A stretch of 64,000 bases of DNA, from assembly GCF_018918285.1 (NCBI RefSeq), contig NZ_JAHLQF010000002.1, positions 372,001-436,000 on the forward strand. Direction: 5' to 3'. The position numbers were made by a program, and so were the translations under genes. The notes under the pieces were generated by a model that saw nothing but the letters and a program-made list of their open reading frames with translations, searched no databases and was not told the DNA's origin. Positions within the stretch are counted from its first letter, which is position 1. Every line of letters starts with the position of its first letter. This DNA is from Clostridium mobile (GTDB lineage Bacteria > Bacillota > Clostridia > Clostridiales > Clostridiaceae). Shown here piece by piece: positions 34,615 to 43,382 of the stretch.

Positions 34615-35274
34615 ATGAGTTCAATTAAAATTAATAAAACAATCTCCTATCCAATAAACTTAGCTGTTAATGAATATAAAACTAAAAACAATAATAAGAA
34701 TATAGAAAAAAATTATGATGGTGAAGCTTATAAGGATACAAATGATTCAGTTATATCAAAGAATGCCGTAATAGGGTATGAGTTTTTGAGTCGTATTGAA
34801 GCTTCATTTGGGGATGATAACAAATTCCACTTGATGGAGAAATATACTTTAGAATACGAAAAAATTAAAGGTGAAATTGCTTCTGGTAAGTATGGAAACG
34901 ATACAAAAAAATATATGACATTACTAGATAATGCATTTAAAGACTCATTGGAAAATGCTGCTAACATTCTAGGAAAAACACTAGAAAAAACAAATGTCAA
35001 AGATAATAGAATAAAGTTTTCAGGAACAAATTCAATTAAGTATCAAAAGCAGCATGATACAGCTACACTAATTGCTTGGATACTTAGAGTAGAGAATAAA
35101 AGAATTTCACAGGAAATAGAGATGTATAGGAAGAAAAAAAATCGCAGAAAGGTAGCTTCCCTAACTCAATTAAGAAATACTTATAACCATATAATAAACG
35201 ATGTTTCTGATATAGCCGATAAGATAAGAAGTGATATTGATGATAATTATAGTAAAGACAAAATTAAAGAATGA
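34615..35274 (+). CDS. Unknown soluble helical protein
   Basis: A 219-residue, lysine- and asparagine-rich, mostly helical protein starting at ATG 34615 after CGGAGG. Landmarks are AVIGYEFLSRIEASFGDDNK, FHLMEKYTLEYEKIKGEIA, YMTLLDNAFKDSLENAANIL and a basic MYRKKKNRRKVASL near the C-terminus. There is no signal peptide, membrane segment or enzymatic motif. I do not recognise a family. It appears to stand alone between the UvrA-like relic and the first structured element. Confidence 0.65.
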   Translation: MSSIKINKTISYPINLAVNEYKTKNNNKNIEKNYDGEAYKDTNDSVISKNAVIGYEFLSRIEASFGDDNKFHLMEKYTLEYEKIKGEIASGKYGNDTKKYMTLLDNAFKDSLENAANILGKTLEKTNVKDNRIKFSGTNSIKYQKQHDTATLIAWILRVENKRISQEIEMYRKKKNRRKVASLTQLRNTYNHIINDVSDIADKIRSDIDDNYSKDKIKE

Positions 35275-35369
35275 TTTAAAAAGCTTTGTAACAACTTCAG
35301 ATCTTTTTATAATTACTTCCCGAGATATGAACAAAGTGCGAATAAGCAAGAAAGTTTAGAATTACACAA

Positions 35370-35400
35370 GGTGAACCGTACCATAAGTAAGTGAGGTTTT
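35370..35400 (+). repeat. 31-bp dispersed repeat, second copy
   Basis: GGTGAACCGTACCATAAGTA and the bases following match 9668-9698 with two differences. A possible promoter (TTGTAA and TATAAT, 16 bases apart) lies at about 35287-35314, so this may be the 5' part of a small transcript ending at the terminator near 35518. Confidence 0.55.
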
Positions 35401-35440
35401 TACTAAAATTAGATAATTGAATATATGAGAGTGCTGATTG

Positions 35441-35518
35441 TGCCTCGCCTCCACCATACATATCCACGACCGCCTGTAGGTGGCTTAAATAGCTACTTAC
35501 GGGTGGTCGTGGTTTTTT
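35441..35518 (+). ncRNA. Structured element E1 with strong terminator, left of the HD-ATPase gene
   Basis: TGCCTCGCCTCCACCA (35441-35456) is followed five bases later by ATCCAC and then a strong terminator, CCACGACCGCC with GGTGGTCGTGG and six T bases. Element E2 on the other side of the HD-ATPase gene shares the TGCYTCGCCTCCACCA core, the same five-base gap, ATCCAC and a terminator. The core is complementary to a purine-rich Shine-Dalgarno sequence, so an antisense or antitoxin RNA is possible. I see no gene from 35519 to 36026. Confidence 0.45.
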
Positions 35519-36026
35519 ATTGCTACGGGTATCTCCACCAATCATGAATTTTAATTAGATCATAATGCAACAAGCTACATAAAATACAATTACTGTTTTT
35601 AAAATTCTTAGGTTCCTGGAGTTCATGGATTTTAATTTTACTGTATTTTATAGAATCTTTGAAGGCTTTATTTTATCGTGTAATATCATAAAAAAATTAA
35701 CTGAGCTTTGTTACGGTTGTGTTATTTCTATAATGCAATTCAATTATTAATTCATTAGATAAAATAAAATTATAGTTATTTCATTAAAATGAAATATATA
35801 AATTATAACATAAGTCTGCTAAGAAGTATTATATAGCTGGCTAGAAATTTTGAAATATTTTCTAGAATTGCTTTGTTTTAAAGTGTATACTAATATTAGT
35901 AAAACTTTTTAAATTAAATTTTATATTTAAGATAAGTTTAGCTAACTTATTTATAGTTAAAAATTTTTAGCTTAAATTTAAAGAGTAAAATAATATTAAA
36001 GTTATCAGTGAACAAAGGAGCAAAAA

Positions 36027-38456
36027 ATGGATCAAATTTATGAAAGTATTTTAATGAGTAAATTAAAAAATAATGTAATTTATAAAGAGTTAAAAAAGAA
36101 ATGTTCAGATTTAGAATGTGGTCCTAAAGTACTTTCACTTGTACATGAAGTTGGCCAATATTCGATTTCTAAATATAAAACAGTAATCAAAAATATGCCA
36201 GAATTTACGTTGCATGATGAAGATCATATATTCAATATGCTTTTCATTATTGGAAAATTAATTCCTAAACAAACTTTAGAATTTATGTCTATTCCAGATT
36301 TGATGTTAACACTTTTATCTGTATTTTTGCATGATATTGGAATGTGCCCAGAAGAAAATCAAATTAAAGCTTGGAAAAACCAATTATCTAATGATGAAAA
36401 GCAAAATTATGAAGAAGAGATTGAAACTTATAAGAGATTTAGAATGACATATACTCAACAAATTGAAGAAATTGAAACTTTAAATAATGCTGGCGAGTAT
36501 TCTAAAGCGCAATTGCTTGAAGATTTTATTGTAACTGAATATATAAGAATAACTCATGCTGATCGTGCTAGGAAAATTATTGCAAGTGATTGGCGAAATA
36601 AAATTATTTATAATGAAACAGATTTAACGGCTGAATTGGCAGAAGTTTGTTTTAGTCATAATGAGGATTACACCAACTTGTTAAACATGGAAACAATTAA
36701 AATATGCGATACAGATGTGTTTTGTTGCATTCCGTTTATTGCTGTTTTATTACGTTTGTCAGATATAATAGATTTTGATACTAAAAGAACTCCAAGTGTT
36801 TTATTTTCACATTTGACAGTAAGGAACCCTATTTCTCTTTCTGAATGGAGAAAACATCAAGCTGTAAAGTGTTGGTCTATAACTAGTAAAAAATTAGTTT
36901 TTACAGCAGAGTGTAGTCATCCAGCTATTGAAGCAACAATTCGTCAATTCTGTGATTTGATTGATAATGAATTAAGAAATTGTACTTTAATTTTATCTAA
37001 TTTGAATAGTGATTATATTGAGGAAAATATATTAAACTATAAAATACCTTTGCCAGCAAGAGTTGATCGAAGAAAGATTGCAGCAATTAAAGATATTGTG
37101 ACTGGGAAACCAATTTATAGATATAATGATACTAAATTTACACTAAGCAAGAGTCAAGTTATTGATTTGTTAATGGGTACAAAATTATATGGAAAACCTG
37201 ATGTAGCATTAAGGGAATTAATACAAAATTCTATTGATGCCTGTTTATTAAGACAAAAACTTAGTCAAAGATGGGGAGAGACATATAAACCTGAAATTGA
37301 AGTGGAATTTTATAGTCAAAATGGACATGATTATCTTAAGGTAAAAGATAATGGTGTTGGAATGAATCAGCATATTATTGATAAATATTATACTAATATT
37401 GGATGTTCATATTATAAATCAAGAGAGTTTTATGAACTTATGGCAGATATTAAATCTCCATTTAAGCCAATATCAAGATTTGGAATTGGTATTCTTGCTT
37501 GCTTTATGGTTTGTGATAGTATAGAAGTAAATACACGACGTATTACAGGAAGATATCAATTTGATGAAGCACTGAAAATTGTTGTTGAGGGATATGAAAG
37601 TTTATTCTCTATTTCTGATAGTAATAGGATAGAACCTGGTACAGAGACAATTTTAAGATTAAGAAAATTACATCCTTGGGATCAAATGGATAAATATTCC
37701 TTCAAAAAATCTGTAAAGAGCTTAGTTCCATTGCCACCATTTAAAATTACTATTAAAGCGGAAGATGAGGAAACAATATGCGTACCTAACGATTTTGAAG
37801 AGTTAGATTTATCACTGCTACAAGATTATACATGGAAGAGAGATAGCTTTAGTGAAAAAGATAATATTAAAATTATTAATATTGATTTAAATTCATCAGA
37901 GTATAGTTTTAGAGGAAATGCATCAATAGCTTATATTGTAAGTAATGGTATTCCAGTAAATAAAGTGGAATTGGTATCTAAAGATGTTTTGGTTGATGGA
38001 GAATGTTATTCATTGGCGTATGATATCTCATATGGAACTAATGGTATAAATAAAAATTCCACCCAAATAGAAATAAATGAAAATGGAGAAATTGAATCTA
38101 ATCACAGCTTTACTGTAATATCTAAATCTAAATCTGCTGTATCAATTCATGGAATAGATGTTCCATGTAGTCTATTTTCTGATTATACAAATTATGGACA
38201 GAAAGCTGTGTTAAAATTTCCATTTCCAATTATATTTAGACTTGACATTGGAGAAGGGAATGATTTGAATTTAAATTCAGCAAGAACTCAAATTATATAT
38301 GATAATGTTTGGATGAACTTTGAAAAACAATTTTTTAAAGTTGTATGTTCTAAAATTAAAGGAAAAATGGATAGTGATAGTTGGGTAGAATTTAAAGTCA
38401 TTATATATGAACAATTAAAAGATAAATTTCTAAAGAACATTATTGAGAGCTTATAA
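36027..38456 (+). CDS. HD-domain plus Hsp90-type ATPase (GHKL) protein, defence candidate
   Basis: An 809-residue protein. The N-terminal third is an HD metal-dependent phosphohydrolase: FTLHDEDHIFNML near residue 62, FLHDIGMCPE near 101, CFSHNEDY and LLRLSDIIDFD. The middle is a GHKL ATPase: ALRELIQNSIDACL (N box, about 393), LKVKDNGVGMN (about 438) and SRFGIGILACFMV (about 485), closest to Hsp90. I recall such HD-CE/Hsp90 fusions from conflict-gene surveys, with no established activity. The gene stands alone, is AT-rich and is flanked by related elements E1 and E2, which suggests mobile cargo. Confidence 0.85.
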   Translation: MDQIYESILMSKLKNNVIYKELKKKCSDLECGPKVLSLVHEVGQYSISKYKTVIKNMPEFTLHDEDHIFNMLFIIGKLIPKQTLEFMSIPDLMLTLLSVFLHDIGMCPEENQIKAWKNQLSNDEKQNYEEEIETYKRFRMTYTQQIEEIETLNNAGEYSKAQLLEDFIVTEYIRITHADRARKIIASDWRNKIIYNETDLTAELAEVCFSHNEDYTNLLNMETIKICDTDVFCCIPFIAVLLRLSDIIDFDTKRTPSVLFSHLTVRNPISLSEWRKHQAVKCWSITSKKLVFTAECSHPAIEATIRQFCDLIDNELRNCTLILSNLNSDYIEENILNYKIPLPARVDRRKIAAIKDIVTGKPIYRYNDTKFTLSKSQVIDLLMGTKLYGKPDVALRELIQNSIDACLLRQKLSQRWGETYKPEIEVEFYSQNGHDYLKVKDNGVGMNQHIIDKYYTNIGCSYYKSREFYELMADIKSPFKPISRFGIGILACFMVCDSIEVNTRRITGRYQFDEALKIVVEGYESLFSISDSNRIEPGTETILRLRKLHPWDQMDKYSFKKSVKSLVPLPPFKITIKAEDEETICVPNDFEELDLSLLQDYTWKRDSFSEKDNIKIINIDLNSSEYSFRGNASIAYIVSNGIPVNKVELVSKDVLVDGECYSLAYDISYGTNGINKNSTQIEINENGEIESNHSFTVISKSKSAVSIHGIDVPCSLFSDYTNYGQKAVLKFPFPIIFRLDIGEGNDLNLNSARTQIIYDNVWMNFEKQFFKVVCSKIKGKMDSDSWVEFKVIIYEQLKDKFLKNIIESL

Positions 38457-38526
38457 TAAAAAAATTAAAATAGATGTTTTTTAAAGAATGAGTTTATTTT
38501 AAAATTTATAAATAAGTGTTTGAAAT

Positions 38527-38561
38527 AGCCTAGAGTATAGAAAAATATTCTTGGCTGTTTT
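38527..38561 (+). terminator. Intrinsic terminator of the HD-ATPase gene
   Basis: AGCCTAGAGTAT pairs imperfectly with ATATTCTTGGCT, followed by GTTTT. Confidence 0.6.
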
Positions 38562-38607
38562 GCACATTTGAATAAGGAGCGATAAATTAAAGGATAGTAA
38601 CTGATAG

Positions 38608-38693
38608 TGGATTTTAAAGGTCATGCTTCGCCTCCACCAATGAAATCCACAAATACATAATGACCGTATTGGAGAAGTCTGATACGGTTTTTT
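38608..38693 (+). ncRNA. Structured element E2 with terminator, right of the HD-ATPase gene
   Basis: TGCTTCGCCTCCACCA (38624-38639) with ATCCAC five bases later, as in E1. TGGATTT/AAATCCA and GGTCAT/ATGACC can pair around the core, and CCGTAT/ATACGG with six T bases forms a terminator. The rest of 38457-38896 shows no gene. Confidence 0.45.
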
Positions 38694-38896
38694 AATTTAT
38701 CCGATTATTGATAAAGTGATATTATAAAGATGCAAGACTAAAGGTTTTAATGTTTAATTATATAGAAATATAAAAAATACATAAAATTATATATGTTGAT
38801 TTTTATTTTAGTTTGTGTTAAATATACCTATAGGGATATTTACAATTTTTGGAATATTCCCGTAAAAAATATAAAATAAGAAGGGTGGTAATAACA

Positions 38897-40354
38897 GTGA
38901 AAGAAGTACTTAAAGATGTACAACCAGTTGAAGTATTTAAATACTTTGAAAAGCTATCACAGATTCCAAGAGGATCTGGAAATGAAAAAGGGATTAGCGA
39001 CTATTTAGTATCCTTTGCTAAGGAGCATAATCTAGAATATGTTCAGGACTCCGCATTAAATGTTGTTATAAAAAAGAAAGCAACATCTGGATATGAAAAC
39101 AGTCCTGCTATTGTTTTGCAAGGTCATATGGATATGGTGTGTGAAAAAAATATAGGTATAGAACATGATTTTACTAAGGATCCGTTAAAGTTAAGAATAA
39201 TTAATGACATGATATATGCAACTGGTACAACTTTGGGAGCAGATAATGGAATTGCGGTTGCAATGGGACTAGCAATTTTGGATTCTAATGAATATCAACA
39301 TCCGCCAATAGAATTACTTGTTACCACTTCAGAAGAGACAGGAATGGATGGAGCAATGGCATTAGAACCTAAAAATATAGAAGGAAGAACACTTATTAAC
39401 ATAGACTCCGAAGAAGAAGGTACGCTATTAGTGAGCTGTGCTGGTGGAGTTACAGTTAAAACAACAATTCCTGTAGCATTGGAAGCAATAGATACAAACC
39501 TTGTTCCATATATAATTAGAATAAGAGGCTTAAAAGGTGGACATTCTGGAATGGAAATAGATAAAGAAAGGGGTAACTCAAATAAATTAATGGGTCGTAT
39601 ACTTATGTCTATTTTATCTGAAATAGATTTTAGACTCAGTTCATTAAATGGTGGATCTAAGCACAATGCTATTCCACGTGAGACAGATGCTGTTATCTTA
39701 GTAAGAGCCGAGGATAAAGCTTTAGTTGAGCAAAAAATATCTGAGTGTGAAGAATTATTTAAAACTGAATTGAGAACACCAGATCCTGATGTAAGAGTAG
39801 AATTTGAAGTTTTACCTACCTTGCCTCAGGAAATGCTTTCAAAAGAATCAACTAATAATGTAGTTAACTACTTATACTTGGTTATAAATGGGGTAGCTTC
39901 CATGAACATGGATATTAAGGGTTTAGTAGAAAGCTCCTTGAATCTTGGAATAATTTTTACTCATAAAGATTCCGTAGAATTCATAAGCTCAATCAGAAGT
40001 TCCGTTAGAAGCTTAAAGAACGAATTATATAATAGATTGGCTGCAACAGCTAAACTGAATGGTGGAAGTGTTGTTGCCGAATCTGGTTACCCTGAATGGG
40101 CATATAATCCTGATTCAAAAATAAGAACAATTTTTGAAGATGTATATGAAAAAATATACAAAAAGAAACCTCATATAACTGCAATTCATGCTGGGCTTGA
40201 GTGCGGACTGTTTGCAGAAAAATTTGGTAAAATAGATGCTATTTCTTTTGGACCAAATCTATATGATGTTCACACTCCAAATGAACATATGAGTATTTCT
40301 TCAGTTCAGAGGACCTGGGAATACTTATTGGAAGTATTGAAGAATGTAAAATAA
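38897..40354 (+). CDS. pepD: Aminoacyl-histidine dipeptidase (M20, PepD type)
   Basis: The start is taken as GTG 38897 (MKEVLKDVQPVEVFKYFEKL) after AAGGGTGG; a longer frame from 38849 has no site. Metal and catalytic motifs are LQGHMDMVCEK, TTLGADNGIAVAMGL, TTSEETGMDGAMAL and the dimerisation LKGGHSGMEIDKERGN, with HAGLECGLFAEKF and DVHTPNEHMSI at the end. These are diagnostic of PepD/PepV-like dipeptidases acting on X-His and other dipeptides. A terminator follows, so it is probably monocistronic. It may process peptides imported by the OPT transporter downstream, an inference from position. Confidence 0.9.
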   Translation: MKEVLKDVQPVEVFKYFEKLSQIPRGSGNEKGISDYLVSFAKEHNLEYVQDSALNVVIKKKATSGYENSPAIVLQGHMDMVCEKNIGIEHDFTKDPLKLRIINDMIYATGTTLGADNGIAVAMGLAILDSNEYQHPPIELLVTTSEETGMDGAMALEPKNIEGRTLINIDSEEEGTLLVSCAGGVTVKTTIPVALEAIDTNLVPYIIRIRGLKGGHSGMEIDKERGNSNKLMGRILMSILSEIDFRLSSLNGGSKHNAIPRETDAVILVRAEDKALVEQKISECEELFKTELRTPDPDVRVEFEVLPTLPQEMLSKESTNNVVNYLYLVINGVASMNMDIKGLVESSLNLGIIFTHKDSVEFISSIRSSVRSLKNELYNRLAATAKLNGGSVVAESGYPEWAYNPDSKIRTIFEDVYEKIYKKKPHITAIHAGLECGLFAEKFGKIDAISFGPNLYDVHTPNEHMSISSVQRTWEYLLEVLKNVK

Positions 40355-40422
40355 GACACATTTAAAAAATATCCGTCGATAATTGACTTGTTATTTATTT
40401 TAATGTGCCTAATTAAATGTTT

Positions 40423-40450
40423 GGACCAAAGATTTTAATCTTTGGTCCTT
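40423..40450 (+). terminator. Intrinsic terminator of pepD
   Basis: GGACCAAAGAT pairs exactly with ATCTTTGGTCC around a four-base loop, followed by a TTATAATTT tail. Confidence 0.8.
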
Positions 40451-40579
40451 ATAATTTATTATTCTAATTAGTAGCCTCATTGCAATTAAATAAGTAAAAA
40501 ATTTATATTTAAAAATGGTATATTTTAATGGAAAATATATTATAAATAATATGTATATAATACATTAGGGGGATATATC

Positions 40580-42499
40580 ATGGATAATAAGTTATCTAAA
40601 TATGCATATGGTGGTGTAGCTGGTAAAGACTACGTACCTTACGTTTCTAGTGGTTCTAAATCTGGTGGAAACGTTGTCGTATTGATAATTGGTATCATTT
40701 TGTCTGCTTTGTTCGCAGCATCTACTGCCTATTCAGGTATGAAATCAGGTCTTACAGTTGCGGCTGGTATACCTGGTTCTATATTAGGCTCTGCTCTTAT
40801 AGCTGTATTTTCTAAACAAAAAGGTATTTTGGGTAAAAACCTAATTCAAGGTATGTCAAGTGGTGCAGAATCTGTTGCTAGTGGTATAATATTTGTTTTA
40901 CCAGCAATTCTATTAATAGGTTCTAAAGTTACTTTCTTAGAAGGTTTTGTTGTTGGTGTAGGTGGAGTTTTATTCGGTATAGGAATAGCTTCTCTTGTTC
41001 ACAATTACTTAATGGTTGAAGAACACGGTAAATTAATGTACCCTGAGTCAATGGCTATAGCTGAAACACTTGTTGCTTCAGAAGGTGCTGGAGAATCAAT
41101 GAAGTACATGGGAATAGGGTTTGGAATAGGCGGTATTATAACTGTTGTAACTAGCTCATTTTTAAATGTAGCTAACAACGTTATAAGTTATGTAAATGAA
41201 ACCTTCTACAAGTGGAAATTTGAAGTTGAAGTCAGTCCCCTATTACTAGGTATAGGATATATAGTTGGTTTAGAGGTTTCTTTAACTATGTTTGCTGGTT
41301 CTATATTATCTAACTTCTGTATTATGCCTTTAATAGGTTACTTCGCTGAGCTTGCACAAGACGGTGCAGCTGTATGGAATGATCCTAATGTTGCTATAAA
41401 CGCTATGCAGGTTAAACACATAGCTGGTAGTTATGTAAAATATATCGGTGCTGGAATAATGCTTTCTGGTGGTTTAATAGGTGCTATAAAGCTTATACCT
41501 ACAATAGTATCTTCCATAAAAGAAACTATTAATGCTAAGTCTTCAAATAGTGGTAAGGGTTCATCTGCTGGAAACAGAATATTACTTGGTGGTATAGTAA
41601 TATGTTTCATAGGTGGTTTCTTGATATCTGGTGGTAATATATTAATGGCAATAGCTGCTTCTATTTTATCATTATTCTTATCATTGCTATTTGTTATAGT
41701 TTCTGGTCGTTTAACTGGTACTATAGGAACTTCGAACCTTCCTGTATCTGGTATGACTATAGCTTCTATAGTTGTTGTAACATTATTATTCGTTGCAATG
41801 GGATGGAAAAATCCTGAAAGCAACAGATCATTACTTTTATTTGGTACATTTATAGTTACTGCTGTAGCTATGGCTGGTGGTTATTCTCAATCACAAAAAG
41901 TTACTTTCATAATAGGTGGCGACAAAAATGAAATGCAAAAATACTTTGCTATAGCTGGTATAGTTGGTGTTACAGTAGTTGTTGGTACTATATTATTACT
42001 TTCTGACCAACTTGTAATGACTGGTGATAACGTTCCATTTGCACTACCTCAAGCTAACTTAATGTCAACATTAACTGCTGGTATAATGTCAGGTAAATTA
42101 CCTTGGGTTATGATAATTACTGGTGCTGTTATGGGAGTTGTTTTATTCTTATTAAACCTTCCTGTAATGACAGTTGCTATAGGATTCTATTTACCAATAT
42201 CTACAACTTCTATAATACTAATAGGTGCATTAGTTCGTTTATTTGTAGAAAGAACTTGTAAATCTGAAAAAGAAAAAGAAGTTAAAGTTTCTAATGGTAT
42301 AAGTTTATCATCTGGACTTGTTGCTGGTGGTTCTATAATAGGGCTTATAGGTATAGCACTTCAAGTAACAGGTGTTATAAAAGGAGCTGGACCAAGTGGA
42401 TTCAGTGCTTCTAATGGAATGGCGTTTATAATATTAGTAGGTCTTATAATAGCTACTATAATACCTATAATGAACAGTAAGGTAAAAAATGTTGAATAA
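40580..42499 (+). CDS. OPT family oligopeptide transporter
   Basis: A 639-residue membrane protein with roughly 15 hydrophobic helices. Family marks are TAYSGMKSGLTVAAGIPGSI near residue 50, GMSSGAESVASGIIFVLPAI, YPESMAIAETLVASE and the late LPVMTVAIGFYLPISTTSII. OPT proteins import small peptides with protons. Its GGT- and TCT-rich codon choice looks highly expressed compared with neighbours. The downstream PqqD-like gene overlaps its end by 11 bases. Confidence 0.92.
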   Translation: MDNKLSKYAYGGVAGKDYVPYVSSGSKSGGNVVVLIIGIILSALFAASTAYSGMKSGLTVAAGIPGSILGSALIAVFSKQKGILGKNLIQGMSSGAESVASGIIFVLPAILLIGSKVTFLEGFVVGVGGVLFGIGIASLVHNYLMVEEHGKLMYPESMAIAETLVASEGAGESMKYMGIGFGIGGIITVVTSSFLNVANNVISYVNETFYKWKFEVEVSPLLLGIGYIVGLEVSLTMFAGSILSNFCIMPLIGYFAELAQDGAAVWNDPNVAINAMQVKHIAGSYVKYIGAGIMLSGGLIGAIKLIPTIVSSIKETINAKSSNSGKGSSAGNRILLGGIVICFIGGFLISGGNILMAIAASILSLFLSLLFVIVSGRLTGTIGTSNLPVSGMTIASIVVVTLLFVAMGWKNPESNRSLLLFGTFIVTAVAMAGGYSQSQKVTFIIGGDKNEMQKYFAIAGIVGVTVVVGTILLLSDQLVMTGDNVPFALPQANLMSTLTAGIMSGKLPWVMIITGAVMGVVLFLLNLPVMTVAIGFYLPISTTSIILIGALVRLFVERTCKSEKEKEVKVSNGISLSSGLVAGGSIIGLIGIALQVTGVIKGAGPSGFSASNGMAFIILVGLIIATIIPIMNSKVKNVE

Positions 42500-42839
42500 T
42501 AACGAAGAAATCTTAAGTATAATATTTAAAATCTCTGATAGTTTAGAATATGAAGTAGATAAGGACAATATTGTGACAATACTTGAAAAACAAGATCACA
42601 AGATCCAAAACTTCTTTAGAAAATTTAAATTTAGAATTCCAGAATATAAGAGAATTTCTATAGATGAATATGGAAGTTATGTATTTTTGCAAATAAATGG
42701 CAAGAAAACTGTAAAAGATATTGGAGAAAATCTAGAAGCAAAGTATGGTGATAAAGCTCACCCACTTTATGAAAGATTATTGTTGTTCTTAAACCATATC
42801 GATGTTAATTGTCACTATATAGAAAAAACAAATTTCTAA
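42489..42839 (+). CDS. PqqD-like small protein coupled to the OPT transporter
   Basis: A 116-residue protein whose C-terminal 70 residues, FRIPEYKRISIDEYGSYVFL through DIGENLEAKYGDKAHPLYER to FLNHIDVNCHY, have the PqqD/RRE winged-helix pattern. The ATG at 42489 overlaps the transporter stop region, giving translational coupling. PqqD-like domains normally bind RiPP precursor peptides, but no precursor or modifying enzyme is next to it. A peptide-handling or regulatory role for the transporter is a more natural guess. The first 40 residues are unfamiliar. Confidence 0.75.
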   Translation: MLNNNEEILSIIFKISDSLEYEVDKDNIVTILEKQDHKIQNFFRKFKFRIPEYKRISIDEYGSYVFLQINGKKTVKDIGENLEAKYGDKAHPLYERLLLFLNHIDVNCHYIEKTNF

Positions 42840-42843
42840 TACA

Positions 42844-42876
42844 AAAGATGGCACTACATTGTAGTTGCCATCTTTA
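42844..42876 (+). terminator. Intrinsic terminator of the OPT operon
   Basis: AAAGATGGCA-CTAC pairs with GTAG-TTGCCATCTTT, followed by ATTTATTT. Confidence 0.85.
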
Positions 42877-42952
42877 TTTATTTAACAAGCTCCATAGGCT
42901 ATATTGGGAAATGACAACTTAAAAAGTTTAAGGTAGAAGAAAATAAAATTTA

Positions 42953-43372
42953 TTACTCCTTTATATATGAATCAGTAATTTTTTTACAAAGTTTAAGGAA
43001 GCAATCTAATTCTTTTTCTGTCAATGTATTTTCAATTAAATCCATTATTTCATTTCTGAAATTTTCTGATCTTATGAGAAAATCTTTGCCCTCAGGAGTA
43101 AGCATGATGTCATAAGCTCTGCGATCTGTTTCACGTCGTTTTTGTATAATATAATTTTTCTCTAAAAGTCTTTTGGTAAGTTTGGACATTCCAGCTTGGG
43201 AAATGCCACGAATTTCTGCCAGCTCCTTTGTGGTTTTAGAGCCTTGCTTATCTAAGATATCCAATACGTTGTATTGAGCAGTTGTTACCCCTTCAATATT
43301 AAAGCGATTGATATTGCTGATAATCATGCATTGAAAGGGGATATAGTATTGTTCCAACTCTTTTTTACCCAT
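42953..43372 (-). CDS. MarR-family transcriptional regulator
   Basis: A 139-residue winged-helix protein: YNVLDILDKQGSKTTKELAE, ISQAGMSKLTKRLLEKNYII (recognition helix) and RRETDRRAYDIMLTPEGKDF (wing). It starts 10 bases after the stop of the UvrA-like gene on the same strand, so it is the second gene of that operon. A perfect dyad over the operon promoter is the likely binding site, implying autoregulation released by a small compound. The ribosome site AAGGAG lies in the intergenic bases. Confidence 0.92.
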   Translation of the reverse strand: MGKKELEQYYIPFQCMIISNINRFNIEGVTTAQYNVLDILDKQGSKTTKELAEIRGISQAGMSKLTKRLLEKNYIIQKRRETDRRAYDIMLTPEGKDFLIRSENFRNEIMDLIENTLTEKELDCFLKLCKKITDSYIKE

Positions 43373-43382
43373 AAAACTCTCC

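Noticed and set aside
35297-35545. Minus-strand 82-codon open frame over element E1
   Set aside because: It lies across a strong plus-strand terminator and its composition follows the hairpin arms. I treat it as a by-product of structured DNA, although a decayed minus-strand toxin gene is possible.
42489-42839. RiPP biosynthesis locus based on the PqqD-like protein
   Set aside because: No precursor peptide, cyclodehydratase, lanthionine enzyme or radical SAM gene is adjacent.
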